The position numbers and the translations under genes were made by a program. A DNA stretch of 64,000 bases from Stomorhina lunata (lineage: Eukaryota; Arthropoda; Insecta; Diptera; Rhiniidae), in assembly GCA_933228675.1 (NCBI GenBank), contig OW121741.1, positions 135,340,558-135,404,557 on the forward strand. Reading direction: 5' to 3'. Under the pieces are notes generated by a model. It searched no databases and had not been told where the DNA came from. It saw only the letters and a program-made list of their open reading frames with translations. Of this stretch, positions 10,285 to 24,831 are shown in pieces; position 1 is the stretch's first letter, and every line of letters starts with the position of its first letter.

Positions 10285-13200
10285 GTGGGTTCTTCTGAAC
10301 TTTTAAATTAAAGAATTTTGAAACACTTTTTTCATTTCAGTATTGCCTAACCGACCGCCAAGTCAATACCATTGAACGCTCTAGACGTGAGAAATTTTTT
10401 GGTTGTCTCTCTCGTCGCAGTGCTCCTCAGTCTTTGTTGGGTGGTTGTGTTGGTAGACGTGTACCTTCTGATGAAAATTTGGCTCCTTATACTCCCTTTT
10501 ATAAATATTCACGCTATAATCAACAATATCCTCCAAGTGCATCGGCCACTGAGAACATGGATATGGACAGTTCCTATTTTCGTAGGCAGCCAGCCTCTAT
10601 TTTAAGCACCTCCAAAATGGTAGATGCTTCCACCGATAATCGTCAAGGCCCATGGATGGATCAGCAACAACAACAACATCAGCAGCAACAGAATGTCTAT
10701 AACAATTATGACACAATTAGTTATATTAACGATAAAGGGTAAGTTATCTCCAGGGATTTGGTTTGTAGAATTTAGAAGATCTTAATTTCTTATGCGATTC
10801 GGCCACCATATATTAAAGATTTGCCGCAAGCATTTGCTTGCATGGCACTTATGCGTTCCCAAGTTTCGCAACCGTAATAAAAGATGGACTTGACATTCGA
10901 GTTATATATTTGTTGATATTTTACCAGATTTCCAAATAGCTCGGAGAATGCCGAATGCAGATTTTGAATTATTAATACGCGATCCAATATCCTCGTCGAC
11001 ACCACTTTTTGTAGATACCAAATTACCAAGATAATTAAAGGTACCTACACATCCAACAACCTCGTTGATGTGTGCCGACGGTTTTGCGCTATAGCCTCCA
11101 GGCATAATCTTTATCTAGGAAATATTGATTTCCAGCCTAGCTGCCAGAGATTCAACAGTGACAGCGCTAGTATTTTCTTGAAGGTGACTTGAGCTTTTGC
11201 TTAGAGATAAAATTTTTCTTATAGAAAAATTTTGATAAAATTTTCTTATAGAACAATTTTTATAAAATTTTTCTTATAGAAAAATTTTGATAAAATTATT
11301 CTTATAGAAAAATTTATATGATGATGAAATTTTTCGTATAGAAAAATTTCGATGAAATTATTTTTATAAACAAATTTTAATGGAACTTTTCTTATAGAAA
11401 AATTTTGATTTTTCTTATAGAAAAATTTTGATTAAATTCTTCTTATAGAAAAATTTTGATGAAATTTTTCTTATAGAAAAATTTTGATGAAATTTTTCTT
11501 ATAGAAAAATTTTGATGAAATTTTTCTAATAGAAAAATTTTGATGAAATTTTTCTTATAGAAAAATTTTGATGAAATTTTTTTTATAGAAAAATTTTGAT
11601 GGAATTTTTCTTATAGCAAAATTTTGATGAAATTTTTCTTATAGAAAAATTTTGATGAAATTTTTTTTATAGAGAAATTTTGATGTAATTCTTTTAATAG
11701 AAATATTTTAATAAGAGTTTTCTTATAAAAAATTTTTAGTGAAACTTTTCTTATAGAAAAATTTTGATGAAATTTTTCTTATAGAAAAATTTTGATGAAA
11801 TTTTTCTTATAGAAAAATTTTGATGAAATTTTTCTTATAGAAAAATTGTGATGAAAATTTTCTTATAGAAAAATTTTGATGAAATTTTTCTTGTAGAAAA
11901 ATTTTTATGAAATATTTTTTATAGGAAAATTTTGATGATATTTTTCTTATAGAAAAATTTCGATGAAATTTTTCTTATAGAAAAATTTTGATGAAATTTT
12001 TCTTATAGAAAAATTTTGATGAAATTTTTCTTACAGAAAAATTTTGATGAAATTTTTCTTATAGAAAAATTTTGATGAAATTTTTCTTACAGAAAAATTT
12101 TGATGAAATTTTTCTTATAGAAAAATTTTGATGAAATTTTTTTTATAGAGAAATTTTGATGTAATTCTTTTAATAGAAATATTTTTATAAAAGTTTTCTT
12201 ATAAAAAAATTTTAGTGAAACTTTTCTTATAGAAAAATTTTGATGAAATTTTTCTTATAGAAAAATTTTGATGAAATTTTTCTTATAGAAAAATTTTGAT
12301 GAAATTTTTCTTATAGAAAAATTTTGATGAAATTTTTCTTATAGAAAAATTTAGATGAAATTTTTCTTATAGAAAAATTTTGATGAAATTTTTCTTATAG
12401 AAAAATTTTGATGAAAATTTTCTTATAGAAAAATTTTGATGAAATTTTTCTTATAGAAAAATTTTGATGAAATTTTTCTTATAGAAAAATTTTGATGAAA
12501 TTTTTCTTATAGAAAAATTGTGATGAAAATTTTCTTATAGAAAAATTTTGATGAAATTTTTCTTGTAGAAAAATTTTTATGAAATATTTTTTATAGGAAA
12601 ATTTTGATGATATTTTTCTTATAGAAAAATTTCGATGAAATTTTTCTTATAGAAAAATTTTGATGAAATTTTTCTTATAGAAAAATTTTGATGAAATTTT
12701 TCTTATAGAAAAATTTTGATGAAATTTTTCTTATAGAAAAATTTTGATGAAATTTTTCTTATAGAAAAATTTTGATGAAATTTTTCTTATAGAAAAATTT
12801 TGATGAAATTTTTCTTATAGAAAAATTTTGATGAAATTTTTCTTATAGAAAAATTTTGATGAAACTTTTCTTATAGAAAAATTTTGATGAAACTTTTCTT
12901 ATAGAAAAATTTTGATGAAATTTTTCTTATAGAAAAATTTTGATGAAATTTTTCTTATAGAAAAATTTAGATGAAATTTTTCTTATAGAAAAATTTTGAT
13001 GAAATTTTTCTTATAGAAAAATTTAGATGAAATTTTTCTTATAGAAAAATTTAGATGAAATTTTTCTTATAGAAAAATGATGAAATTTTTCTTATAGAAA
13101 AATTTTGATGAAATTTTTCTTATAGAAAAATTGTGATGAAATTTTTCTTATAGAAAAATTTTGATAAAATTTTTCTTATTGAAAAATTTTTATGAAATTT

Positions 13201-16200
13201 TTCTTATAGAAAAATTGTGATGAAATTTTTCTTATTGAAAAATTTTTATGAAATTTTTCTTATAGAAAAATTTTGATGAAATTTTTCTTATAGAAAAATT
13301 TTTATGAAATTTTTCTTATAGAAAAATTTTGATGAAATTTTTCTTATAGAAAAATTTAGATGAAATTTTTCTTATAGAAAAATTTTGATGAAATTTTTCT
13401 TATAGAAAAATTTTGATGAAATTTTTCTTATAGAAAAATTTTGATGAAATTTTTCTTATAGAAAAATTTTGATGAAATTTTTCTTATAGAAAAATTTTGA
13501 TGAAATTTTTCTTATAGAAAAATTTTGATGAAATTTTTCTTATAGAAAAATTTTTATGAAATTTTTCTTAAAGAAAAATTTTGATGAAATTTTTCTTATA
13601 GAAAAATTTTGATAAATTTTTTCTTATAGAAAATTTTGATGAAATTTTTCTTATAGAAAAATTTTGATGAAATTTTTCTTATAGAAAAATTTTGATGAAA
13701 TTTTTCTTATAGAAAAATTTTGATGAAATTTTTTTTTGAAAGAAAAATTTTGATGAAATTTTTCTTATAGAAAAATTTTGATAAAATTTTTCTTATAGAA
13801 AAATTTTGATGAAATTTTTCTTATAGAAAAATTTTGATGAAATTTTTCTTATAGAAAAATTTTGATGAAATTTTTCTTATAGAAAAATTTTGATGAAATT
13901 TTTCTAATAGAAAAATTTTGATGAAATTTTTCTTATAGAAAAATTTTGATGGAATTTTTCTTATAGCAAAATTTTGATGAAATTTTTCTTATGGAAAAAT
14001 TTTGATAAAATTTTTGTTATATAATAATTTTGATGAATGTTTTCTTATATAAAAATTTTTATAAAATTTTTCTTATAGAAAAATTTTTATAAAATTTTTC
14101 ATACGGAAAAATTTTGATGAAATTTTTCTTAAAAAATTTATAAAATTTTTCTTATAGAAAAATTTTTATAAAATTTTTCATACGGAAAAATTTTGATGAA
14201 ATTTTTCTTATAGAAAAATTTTGATGAAATTTTTCTTAAAGAAAAATTTTGATGAAATTTTTCTTATAGAAAAATTTTGATGAAATTTTTCTTATAGAAA
14301 AATTTTGATGAAATTTTTCTTATAGAAAAATTTTGATGACAATTTTCTTATAGAAAAATTTTGATGAAATTTTTCTTATAGAAAAATTTTGATGAAATTT
14401 TTCTTATAGAAAAATTTTGATGAAATTTTTCTTATAGAAAAATTTTGATAAAAATGTTTGTTATATAATAATTTTGATGAATGTTTTCTTATATAAAAAT
14501 TTTTATAAAATTTTTCTTATATAAAAATTTTTATAAAATTTTTCTTATAGAAAAATTTTTATAAAATTTTTCTTATGGAAAAATTTTTATAAAACTTTTC
14601 ATACGGAAAAATTTTGATGAAATTTTTCTTATAGGAAAATGTTGATGAAATTTTTCTTATAGAAAAATTTTGATGATATTATTTTTATAGGAAAATGTTG
14701 ATTAAATTTTTCTTATAGAAAAATTTTGATGAAATTTTTCTTATAGAAAAATTTTGATGAAATTTTTCTTATAGAAAAATTTTGATGAAATTTTTCTTAT
14801 AGAAAAATTTTGATGAAATTTTTCTTATAGAAAAATTTTGATGAAATTTTTCTTATACAAAAATTTTGATGAAATTTTTCTTTAGAAAAATTTTGATGAA
14901 ATTTTTCTTATAGAAAAATTTTTATGAAATTTTTCTTACAAAAAAATTTTGATGAAATTTTTTTTATAGAAAAATGTTGATGATATTATTCTTATAGGAA
15001 AATGTTGATGAATTTTTTTTATAAAAAAAAAATGTTGATTGAATTTTTCTTATAGAAAAATTTTGATGAAATTATTCTTATAGAAAAATTCCTATAGAAA
15101 TAGATGTTGTCATGACTAGGGCTCGAACCCAGTCATAATTTGATGTGTTATACTTAGTAATCTGTATGGTATGGTATTATTATACTTAGTTATCGGTATG
15201 GTATGGTATTATTCAAATCCTCTAGATTGTATTATCTTTATATTTAAAAGTTATTTACATGATTTAAGACAACAGTAACGTCTTCGAGAGATAGAAAGTC
15301 ATTCTGTCCAATTCTTCTCTTGATACTTATTTTCTATTAATCGAAGTTCTTCTTATTAATACTATTTATTGATCGAAAGTTTTGGATTTTGGAAGTTGGT
15401 CTATTGATGGCCTCATTGATTTCGTTGTGTTTAATATTCATTTGGGAATTCAATGGTTACGTTTATATGATTAGAGATGAAGTAAACATAACTAAAACTT
15501 CTACCGATCGGATCCGATATTTAACAAAATATTAACTTTAGTTGCACAGTCCGAAACAACTGCTGTTTGTCTAAAATATTTAAATAAATCAAGTCTTTCT
15601 TTATTCATAGCTCTTATCACTGCCCTTCTCATATTGGAGTAAATACAGGCTTGCAACAACATGGTGGACCACCCACAACACCAAGGTTATATTAATACCA
15701 TTTACATATTAGGAACTTAAAAATATAAATAAATTTATTTTATTTTTTAGCAGAACCAAACACGTGAGCTTTGCCCGTTCTCATACGCTCACCTCTTTCG
15801 ATGACTTCAATATGGGTTTTCGTTCTTCGGGACGCATGAAAGCGGCCCAATCTCAAGAGCGTTTGATTGGCGGCAAGAAACCTGTTGGCCCAACTGGTTC
15901 CTATTATGAAACGCTACCCATATGTGGACCACCTATCACTGCCATTATGGGCTCCACATCCACCATACATATGCTGCCTCAGGCTACAGTTCCTGTTCAT
16001 CAGTTGGGCCATACGCATCAGCATCACATGGGACACATGCAACCCACCTATGTACCGACTTATGTTACAGAACAGCATGTACAGACGCAACAGCCTACCA
16101 CCACACTTATGGCTGCCATACCCATAATGGAGGATATGTCAATGAGTATGGGACCTGTGGTAACGGCCTTGCCGCCTCCCAGTCCCGAGGTTATAGTAGT

Positions 16201-19200
16201 CGAAAAGAAATTTCGCAATGCCATGAAGACTCAGGCCACACAAACTGATGTCAGAAAAAGTGAGTTTGAGCAAAATTTGGCTTTAAGTCCCCGAACCATA
16301 CATCGTGTTAAGGTAGTATCGCAGGGAGCCCAAACAAATGGCATGCAAAATGGCAAAGCTTTGGCCAAGAGTTTGTCTCAAATACCCTATGATAATCGTC
16401 AGAAGGATAATAGTCTGGAGCCAGGCATGGCCGAGCATGAAGCTCTACATCGTACACAATCAGAAGAACCGCCGAAATCTCCCTTGGAGAGTAATTTTAA
16501 CTACTACCAACCACCGCCTCCATTGGAATATGATACCAACCATGAATTGTATTATCAACCGCCTAAGAGGGAGTTAATGTCAATGCAAAAAGAAGATTCT
16601 TTCTCCTATGAAAGCAATAGTTTGCCTCGTAGAACTTGTGGTTTTCGTTTAGATACGGACTTTCATAGTTTGCCCCGAAGAGACATGCATAATGTTCAGG
16701 ATGTTTGCAAGCATATAACCGAATGTTCTGAGCTAATGGCCAATGGTTCTTCTGATTTTACCTCAGATCTATTGCCGCCCCCTCAAGAATACTGTCACAA
16801 TGATGATGAGGATGATTCTCTGGATACGACACAAACCTTTCCTAAGGAATATACAGATACTAATCGTCGCAAATCTATGCTGGTGACAATGGAGCCTCAA
16901 AATGAGACACCCTTTCGTCGGGATGATATCAGACGTCAATCCATGCCGGTTTATGTTAAACAGGAAAAACTAGTAGATTTGGATTATGCTTCGGCTAAGG
17001 GTTCGCGTAAGCTATTTAGAGATGATATGTCTGATGAAAAGGAAATTATTATAGATTTTAAGCCCTATGTCAAATCCGATTTCCCCATTAAACATTTTAA
17101 CAAAAAGTTTATAAAGAAAGTGGATAAGGCACCAGAGCCAGAACCCTATTATGAGCCCAGAGAACTTTTAGATTCTCTTTCAATTGAGAGTGATCATAGT
17201 GAGGATGAACAACAAGGAGATCCGGTGTATGAAAATATACAAACCTGCACCTGTAAAATACCAGATGTCCAGGAGGCGGAGTGCAGTGAACAGGAGGAAA
17301 AAGAGGGCATATGCTCGGGCATTTCTGCTCCACCAAGTCCTTTAAGAGAAGAGCCTATAGGTCATGCCTCTACCTATCCGTCTTCGGATTCATTAGCCAA
17401 TGATGTTACAAGAGATCATTCAGATGGTCATTGGAATGAATCTGAGGTTACTGTGTTAACGGCAGAGCAAAGATCAGAGGCTTCATATAATTCAAATCTT
17501 CTATTAACGCCCTCTACCAAACGTAAAAATCTGCTATTGCAGCATCAACAAAGAAGTTCAGTAGATACAGATGCTTTGGATCTTGAGGAGCAGTTTACCG
17601 ATCAGAGTCCCACTTATAGTCAGGCTTCCTTAAGTATGAAATCACGTTCGCCAGTGACGCCTCAAAGCGAAAAAGAACCAAAAATGTATAATACACCACA
17701 GCTGAAATTGATTTCGCCTTCCATAGAGATAACACCTTCAATCGGCAAGAGCTCTACTTTGGGCCGGCCTGGAAGCAAAACTTTGGTAGCTTCTCCCAGG
17801 AGAAGTATTATAGCAACACCCCAGAAAGAGCAAAGAAGGTGGGAAATAATTTCATTCTCAATGAAAATCTTATTTAATTTTTGTTACTGAATTACAGACT
17901 ATCCGAAATTTCCCTGGGTCTATCCTCCATTACCGATATACCCAAAAGCTTAGCCGGCAATGCAGACAATTCTGAGTGCAGTACCAATACTAATACAGAG
18001 GAATATGGCACTTGTACTGATACGTCTAGGCGTACGCCAGGTATGAGGACAACCTTAACCACAACCACTACCACGACAAGCTCATCATCAACTACACAAG
18101 TACCAGGTTTGAATACAAGACAATCATTTTTATTGAATCCTAATAATCGTTAATGTCAAAATTCAAACTAGAGCACGTATAGTTTATGGCTCGCCAATGA
18201 TACATATAAAAAAAAAAACCTAATCGTAGATATATCTATAAAAATCTAGATCAATGTCGTTTGTGTAAATGTGAAATTCCCCAGGGATTGATGACCTTTT
18301 GACTCAAATCAAGAGAATGACAATCCCAATTCAAAATATTTAGATTTTAATTTAAATTATAGTCCTGGAATTTTTATGTGTTTTTATTTAAAAAGTAGTC
18401 CATTTTTCTTTAAATAATTGGACTGCCTCGTGTATGTTTTTTTTATTTGATCTTTTATAAGAATCTTTTGTTTTTTGACCATAATAGATGGTAATTGATG
18501 TTGTTGCTTGTTGTAAGATGAAGCTTTTGGTTCGAAAAGCCACACGCTTAGCTTGGAATGTCTTTTTGTTTACAAGGCCTAGATAAATGTTTTATAAACT
18601 CAAAATCCCGAGATTTTTTGCTAATGCTAAAATATTATATTTAATTCTATATAGCTTCTACACAAAGCTCTCAAATGGATAAAAGTCATGGCGAATCTTC
18701 GTTTGAAAGCGCCTCTTCCTTGTACTCCTCCAAAGCTGAAATTTTGACAGAAGATATGCTGGCAGAGGACTCCAGACGTGGTTCTAAATCCAGAATGGAA
18801 TTGAATTTAATTTTACCTTTAACGCCAGTTGATGTTCCTAAAAAATCACCCACCCATTCGGTAAGCAGTACTTCCTCGGGCAGCTATAATGTGGATGGTG
18901 AGGGTAAAACACCAGAGACCGAAAAGAAAACAAGCACATCTCCTTTGCTGCAAAAAGCTTCAGAGCAAGTGCGCATTAAAATGGAATCTGTTTCCGATGA
19001 TGAAAAAAGTGAAATGCGCTACTCTTCCTCGGGCTATTATGAAAGTCCTCATGATGATGAATATCAAAAAATCAAATCTCGCCGACATCGACAGGAAGAA
19101 GATCGTAAACGTCGAAAAACCTCCATGAAAATTGATATAGAAAAGGAAAATATGCGTGCCCTGACCAGTCCTATTAAGAGAGAACAACTAAAGAAATCAC

Positions 19201-22200
19201 CTGAAAGACAAAAGGCCAGCTCCAATGCCTTGGCTGAGGCGACTAGCCCGATAAAAATTAAACGTTTCCGTCCTAAAATACGTCGTCAACTAAGACGTTC
19301 ATCGCGAGATGAAAGCTCTAGCAAACAGCAACGTAAACCAAATGCAGCTAGTCCTTCGCCCCAGGGTTACACAGAGAAGCTTTTAGATGTTAGTGCACCA
19401 ACATCAACTTCAATATCCAGCAAAGCTCCGACATCCTATCAACCGAAAACTGAAGTGGATACAATCATAAGTAGTAAGACTAAAGAACCAGCTGTTGTAG
19501 CCGCCATGAAACATGCCTCTAATCTGGCTCCCAGTCATGTTAAATCAGCCTCGGAAACCTGTCAATTAAAAGCCAAATCCATAGAGTCTCTAAATCGCTC
19601 TGTCTCACCGGGTTCCGATTCTGTGTTCTACAGCGAAGCTGATGGCAATCACAATGAACCCCATAGCGGTCACTGTTCGCATTGTGGCAAAGAGGTGGAG
19701 GAGCCGAGCGTGGTGTGTGGCGATTCGGTAGAATCATTACCTTATATAGACAACGAACCGGATATTGTTAAGCCACCGTCCGATTTTGCTGATTCGCCTG
19801 TCACCAGCAAGACACCACAAAGACTTTACAAGAAAATGGATAAACGTTTTAGGTCCGAAGAGCGTTATCACAATGAAAGGGGCCGGCATTATAAGAGTCG
19901 AAAGGAGAATATTCGAGCAAAGGTAAGAGCTATTATTTGGAATAAAATTTTATTAAATTATTATATTATTAGGAACTGTAAGATAAGAAAATTGTTAGGA
20001 AAAAAAGCTTTCGTGGACTGAACATTGGGAATTTCTTAGGGGCCGGGTGATGTATTAGCATTTATTCATAATTTTGATGAAAGTGAAGTTATAGCTCTCG
20101 ATATTTCTAAGGCGTTCGGTAGCTTGTGGCATGGAGCACTTTTCACAAAACTTATTGCTTTTGGTGTAGGTAACAATTTCTCTCGGTTTAAATCGAGCTT
20201 TCTCAGAGATCGCACTATAAGAGTTGTTGTAGATGGGACAAAGTCCGACAAGTTTAAGATAAATTCGGGATTAATTCTATGTCAAACTTTCAATCCTATT
20301 TACTCTTTTGCAGATGATAGCAACATTTGTCATTCGTATTCACTCAACTGTAGGCCAAGCATGTTGGAGATCAATTCCAAGAAGCAACTCATGAATGATA
20401 CGCTTAATTCCAACCTATCTACCATATCCAATTGGAATAGCTTGAATAGGGTCGATTTTAAAGCTCGAAAGGCCCAATGTTGTGTGTTAAAACACAAACG
20501 CGATACAGACCTGTTACATCTTCTGTAATTATTGATGGTATAAATATTGAGGAATCTGAAACTCAGTGTGAGGTCCATTGGACTAAACATGTTTTTCAAG
20601 TGTCGAAAAAAGCATTTAAGTGCTTCGGCTTCCTAATGTGGTGTAAGACATACTTATCTCACCACTTTTATTCGACCGAAAATGGAATATAACTCTCATG
20701 TATGGGCCGGTTCTTCAAAGTCTATTTTGGAGCTTCTCGAACATGTAAGAGGTGTTTATCGGCAGGCACAGGCAGCCCATACCATCAGTAGCCGATGAAT
20801 TTTTTCAATTTTCGTAAATACCACGATCATTAATAAAACTCGTGAAAATGAGTATGAAAATCATTCAGTTGGAATTTGGGTGTTAACAGAGTTGGTTGTT
20901 GCCGCTTTGTTAAAGAAAAGACAAAAAGAAAATAGGCAAGAAACAAATAAAAATCCAATTTATAACAACAAAAAATATGGTTCGAAAGAACAACGAAATA
21001 TATTCTCGAACATTGTTGCCACGATACTATTATTTTTGTAAATACTGGGAATAATTTTATAAATATTGGGAATATTTTCAAGACAGAAATAAATTCTAAT
21101 ATTAAACAATTTTGGTTAGATATTTTAGTTTTCTAGATATTTTCGATCCAAATTTTTTTTTAATTTTTAATAAAAATATTTTTTTTGGAAAATTGTTCGA
21201 TAAAATTATATTTTACAGAAAATTTTTCTTTAAAAATATTTTTCTGTAAAAATTTTCTACAAAAATATTTTAATAACAAAAATTCTATAGAAAAATTTTT
21301 GATAAAAAAATTATCTATAGAAAAATTTTTGATCAAAAAATGCTCTATAGAAAAATTTTAGATAAAAAAATTATCTATAGAAAAATTTTTGATAAAAACA
21401 TTTTCTATACAATTTTTTTTTTTCAAAAAATTTTCTATAGAAAAATTTTTGTTAAAAAAATTTTCCATAGAAAAATTTTTGATAAAAAAATTTTTTTCAA
21501 AAAGAGGAGTATTCGCATTTAATCCCAAATATGTTACATTTATTTATTAATGTAACAGACCAATTTATTGATAAAAGGCCAAAAAATGTTTGCGGAGAAA
21601 CCAAATTCCTAGAGAAAAATTTTTGAAAAAAATTTTCTATAGAAACATTTTTGATAAAAAAATTTTCTATAGAAAAATTTTTGATAAAAAAATTTTCTAT
21701 AGAAGAATTTTTGTTAAAAAATTTTCTATAGAAAAGTTTTTCATAAAAAATTTTCTTTAGAAAAGATTTTGATAAAAAAATTTTCTATAGAAAAATTTTT
21801 GATAAAAAAATTTTCTATAGAAAAATTTTTGATAAAAAAATTTTCTATAGAAAAATTTTTGATAAAAAAATTTTCTATAGAAAAATTTTTGATAAAAAAA
21901 TTTTCTATAGAAAAATTTTTGATAAAAATATTTAAATAAAATGGAGAAGTATGAAAATACGGCAACTCTGCCAACTATTTTTTTGTTTTGTTCTCTTTGC
22001 GCCGACCCGTGCTTATCGGTGACAGTAGGGTTGCCAACTCTATTGATTCATTGGACCATAGTCGTAATGTGGGTTGCGTTTCACTGTTTTATCGCAACTA
22101 TAGTGGCATATGATCAAAAGAATTTTCTTCGTAGTACATGCGATTCAACAAGGGCTCATCCCTTTGAAGCACTATAGAGAAAACTCTTTTTTTAGCTGAA

Positions 22201-24777
22201 CAGCGCTAATGGGAAATAAACTTCCTTCGTCAGTCTTCCCCGCTAATTATGATATTCAAAGGTTCAAATCGAATATCCACAAATATTTTTTTCTAGTCCC
22301 ATACCAATGCATATGTAGGGGTCATCCCCTGAGTGTTGGTCCAATACAAAAGAAAAAAAAACAGATCGACAGAAATTCCTTCCAAATATCTTTGATAAAG
22401 AACTCATTTAAGTCGATCTATTTACTTAAGAGACGCATGTTAACCATACTTTTTCTAATAAAGCCCAGATATATTACTGATCCGTACTTTGGCAACCGCC
22501 GTGGTATAACAGGTTAGTCATTCGCCTAGCATAACAGAGGTCCCATGTTCGATCCCACTTGAAAATTACAAATTTTCAAAAAAGCGGTTTAGCCACTGGT
22601 TATTGAGTATTAGGCTATGTAGAACTTTTCTAACTAATGCATTTGCCGTTCGGAGCCGGAGTTTAAACGTAGGTCCTTTTAATAAGTCTAAAAATAGAGA
22701 AGTACATCTTATTCCAATTAGAATGTCGTGGGAATTATGTATGTATGTACTTTGACAAGTACCAGGTGTACTTTGACATTGTGTTCTCTACATTCGTATT
22801 AATCAAAATTTATATTTTCTTTAATTTTCTAGAGCGAGGAAAGAAATCAAGAGAACAATAAGAGAAATACGCCAAACTTACGACCTGCGGGCTCAAGTCC
22901 TTGCATTCTGCCAGAAATTGCAAATGAAACCAAACATCAGACTATTTATGTAGGGCACTACGAAAGTGCTCGCTATACACGTTTAACCGATTCCGATATC
23001 TGGGCTCAGCTAGATCATCAGTCTTTAGGTTTGTTTAAAATAATCACCCATATCGCGAATATCATCTCCCATGGGAATCGTGTTCCCAAAGCGTTTTTTT
23101 TGGATTGTAAAACATATAAGAAAAAAGTTTTGGGAACACGATTCGCGATAGGAGTGAATAAAAAAACTGAAATAATTGTAACTAAGAAAAATATTTAATT
23201 TTTATGCAGAAAGAAATCGAGGCAGACGTTCTTCAACAGATTCCGAGAAAAGTTTTTATTCGAAATATCAGGTTATACTACATCGTTTGGTGCAGAGACG
23301 CTGTACCTTGGAAATGTATCATCGTCAAAAAAACGACACATTCGGTAAGCGCAAGAACATAATTCACATTCAAGCATTTAGAAAATTGGTTTAGATACCC
23401 AGTATTTTGGCGCGTGTTTCTAATTTTGGAACATTATGTTAATGAAACACTGAGCGCATAAGAATACACAAAATTTGTGTGTATGAGAGCCAGAGAGAGA
23501 GAAAGAGTGAGAGAAACAAACGAGTCGAGTGTAAAGACGAGCGAGCTATTAAAGTTTATAGACTTTTCCGTATGATTAAATTGTTGTTGCAAGAGCACAA
23601 ATGTTTGCTTCCATAGAGAATTCTGAACGTTTCAAAAGGTCTATTAAACATTCGAAATGTTGTCATCGGCCATTCTTATACATGGGACACCAAAGGCAGA
23701 CACATTAATTTTTTTGTTTTAATTCAGACCAAAAAAAGTGCACAAAAAACATAAGAGATTTTTTAAACAATTTTATAAAAAACGCAAGTCAAAAACTAAA
23801 GAAGAATTACATGATTACGGCACTATTACAACAACCTCAGAATCTAAAGTAACTAGAACAAATCGCGTGAAAATCGAACAAAAATGTTGGGTGCGTAAGT
23901 GAATCAAACAAACTAAAAAAATCGAAGAAATTCTTTAATGGGCCAACATAAAGAAGAAAACAACAAAAAAATCTTGACCTACGTTTTATTTTTAATTCTA
24001 GAGCTAATCACCTCAAATTCGGCACAGAATTCGCTAAGGCGAAGGCTAGAAGAAGTTTTAAAGTTAATGTTACTAGTGTGGGCCCGAGAAGGTCATGTGC
24101 TATCAAAATTAACACAAGGAGAATATGGTATCTAATCAACTAAAACAAATGCTTTAAATCTTAAACTTTTTTTAAAAAATTTAATAAAATTATTCATAAA
24201 ATCAAAATTTTATCTTCCAGGCGTCGACAAAACAGTTGTGGTCAAAAGTGATTCGGGAGAATTCGGTTTTCGCATACACGGCTCTAAGCCGGTAGTAGTG
24301 GCTGCCATAGAACCGGATACACCGGCCGAAAGTTCAGGTCTAGAAGTGGGCGATATTATAATATCGGTAAATGGCGTTAAAGTCTTGGATAAACATCACA
24401 CGGAAGTGGTGAAAATAGCCCATGATGGTTGTGAAAAATTGGAACTAGAGGTGGCACGCACTTTGGGTGTTCTTATGAATGAACAACAAGAACCACCGAT
24501 ACAAGTTATTTATAGCGGTTACCTGTGGCGTCAGAGCGGCCAGGCTAAGGGTTCGCCCAATACCAAGAAATGGGTACAAAGATGGTTTGTTTTGCGTTCA
24601 GACAATTGCTTATACTACTACAAGACTGAAGAGGTGAGTCGATATTGATCTTAAATTATTTCGTTTTTATACCTTTATACCATACACTTCCATAAATTCA
24701 GCACCTCCAAAAGTTGTTTTCTGTATATGTATGGCATATATATTGGTCTGATATCTTATATTCTTAAACGAGCAATA

Positions 24778-24831
<54 letters not shown>

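Larger units (their letters stand above)
10739..15610 (+). other. Intron 2: LINE fragment, 28-bp minisatellite, SINE head
   Basis: It starts GTAAGT and ends TTCATAG. It holds a minus-strand LINE piece (10770-11110), a 3.9-kb minisatellite (11200-15100), a SINE-family-2 copy (15095-15200) and about 400 bp of unassigned AT-rich DNA before exon 3. Confidence 0.8.

Noticed and set aside
11205..15100. Assembly artefact as explanation for the large arrays
   Set aside because: Not fully excluded, but edges decay gradually and marker variants are spaced in whole units, as expected of real arrays. Long reads would settle it.
17109..17336. Minus-strand frames opposite exons 4 and 6
   Set aside because: Shadows of the plus-strand coding sequence.
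21741..21974. Open frame with repeated [14 protein letters not shown] segments
   Set aside because: It is the 30-bp minisatellite read on the minus strand; 30 is a multiple of three, so the frame stays open by arithmetic.
22209..22517. 102-codon open frame in intron 6
   Set aside because: It runs into the SINE head and shows no similarity or codon bias.
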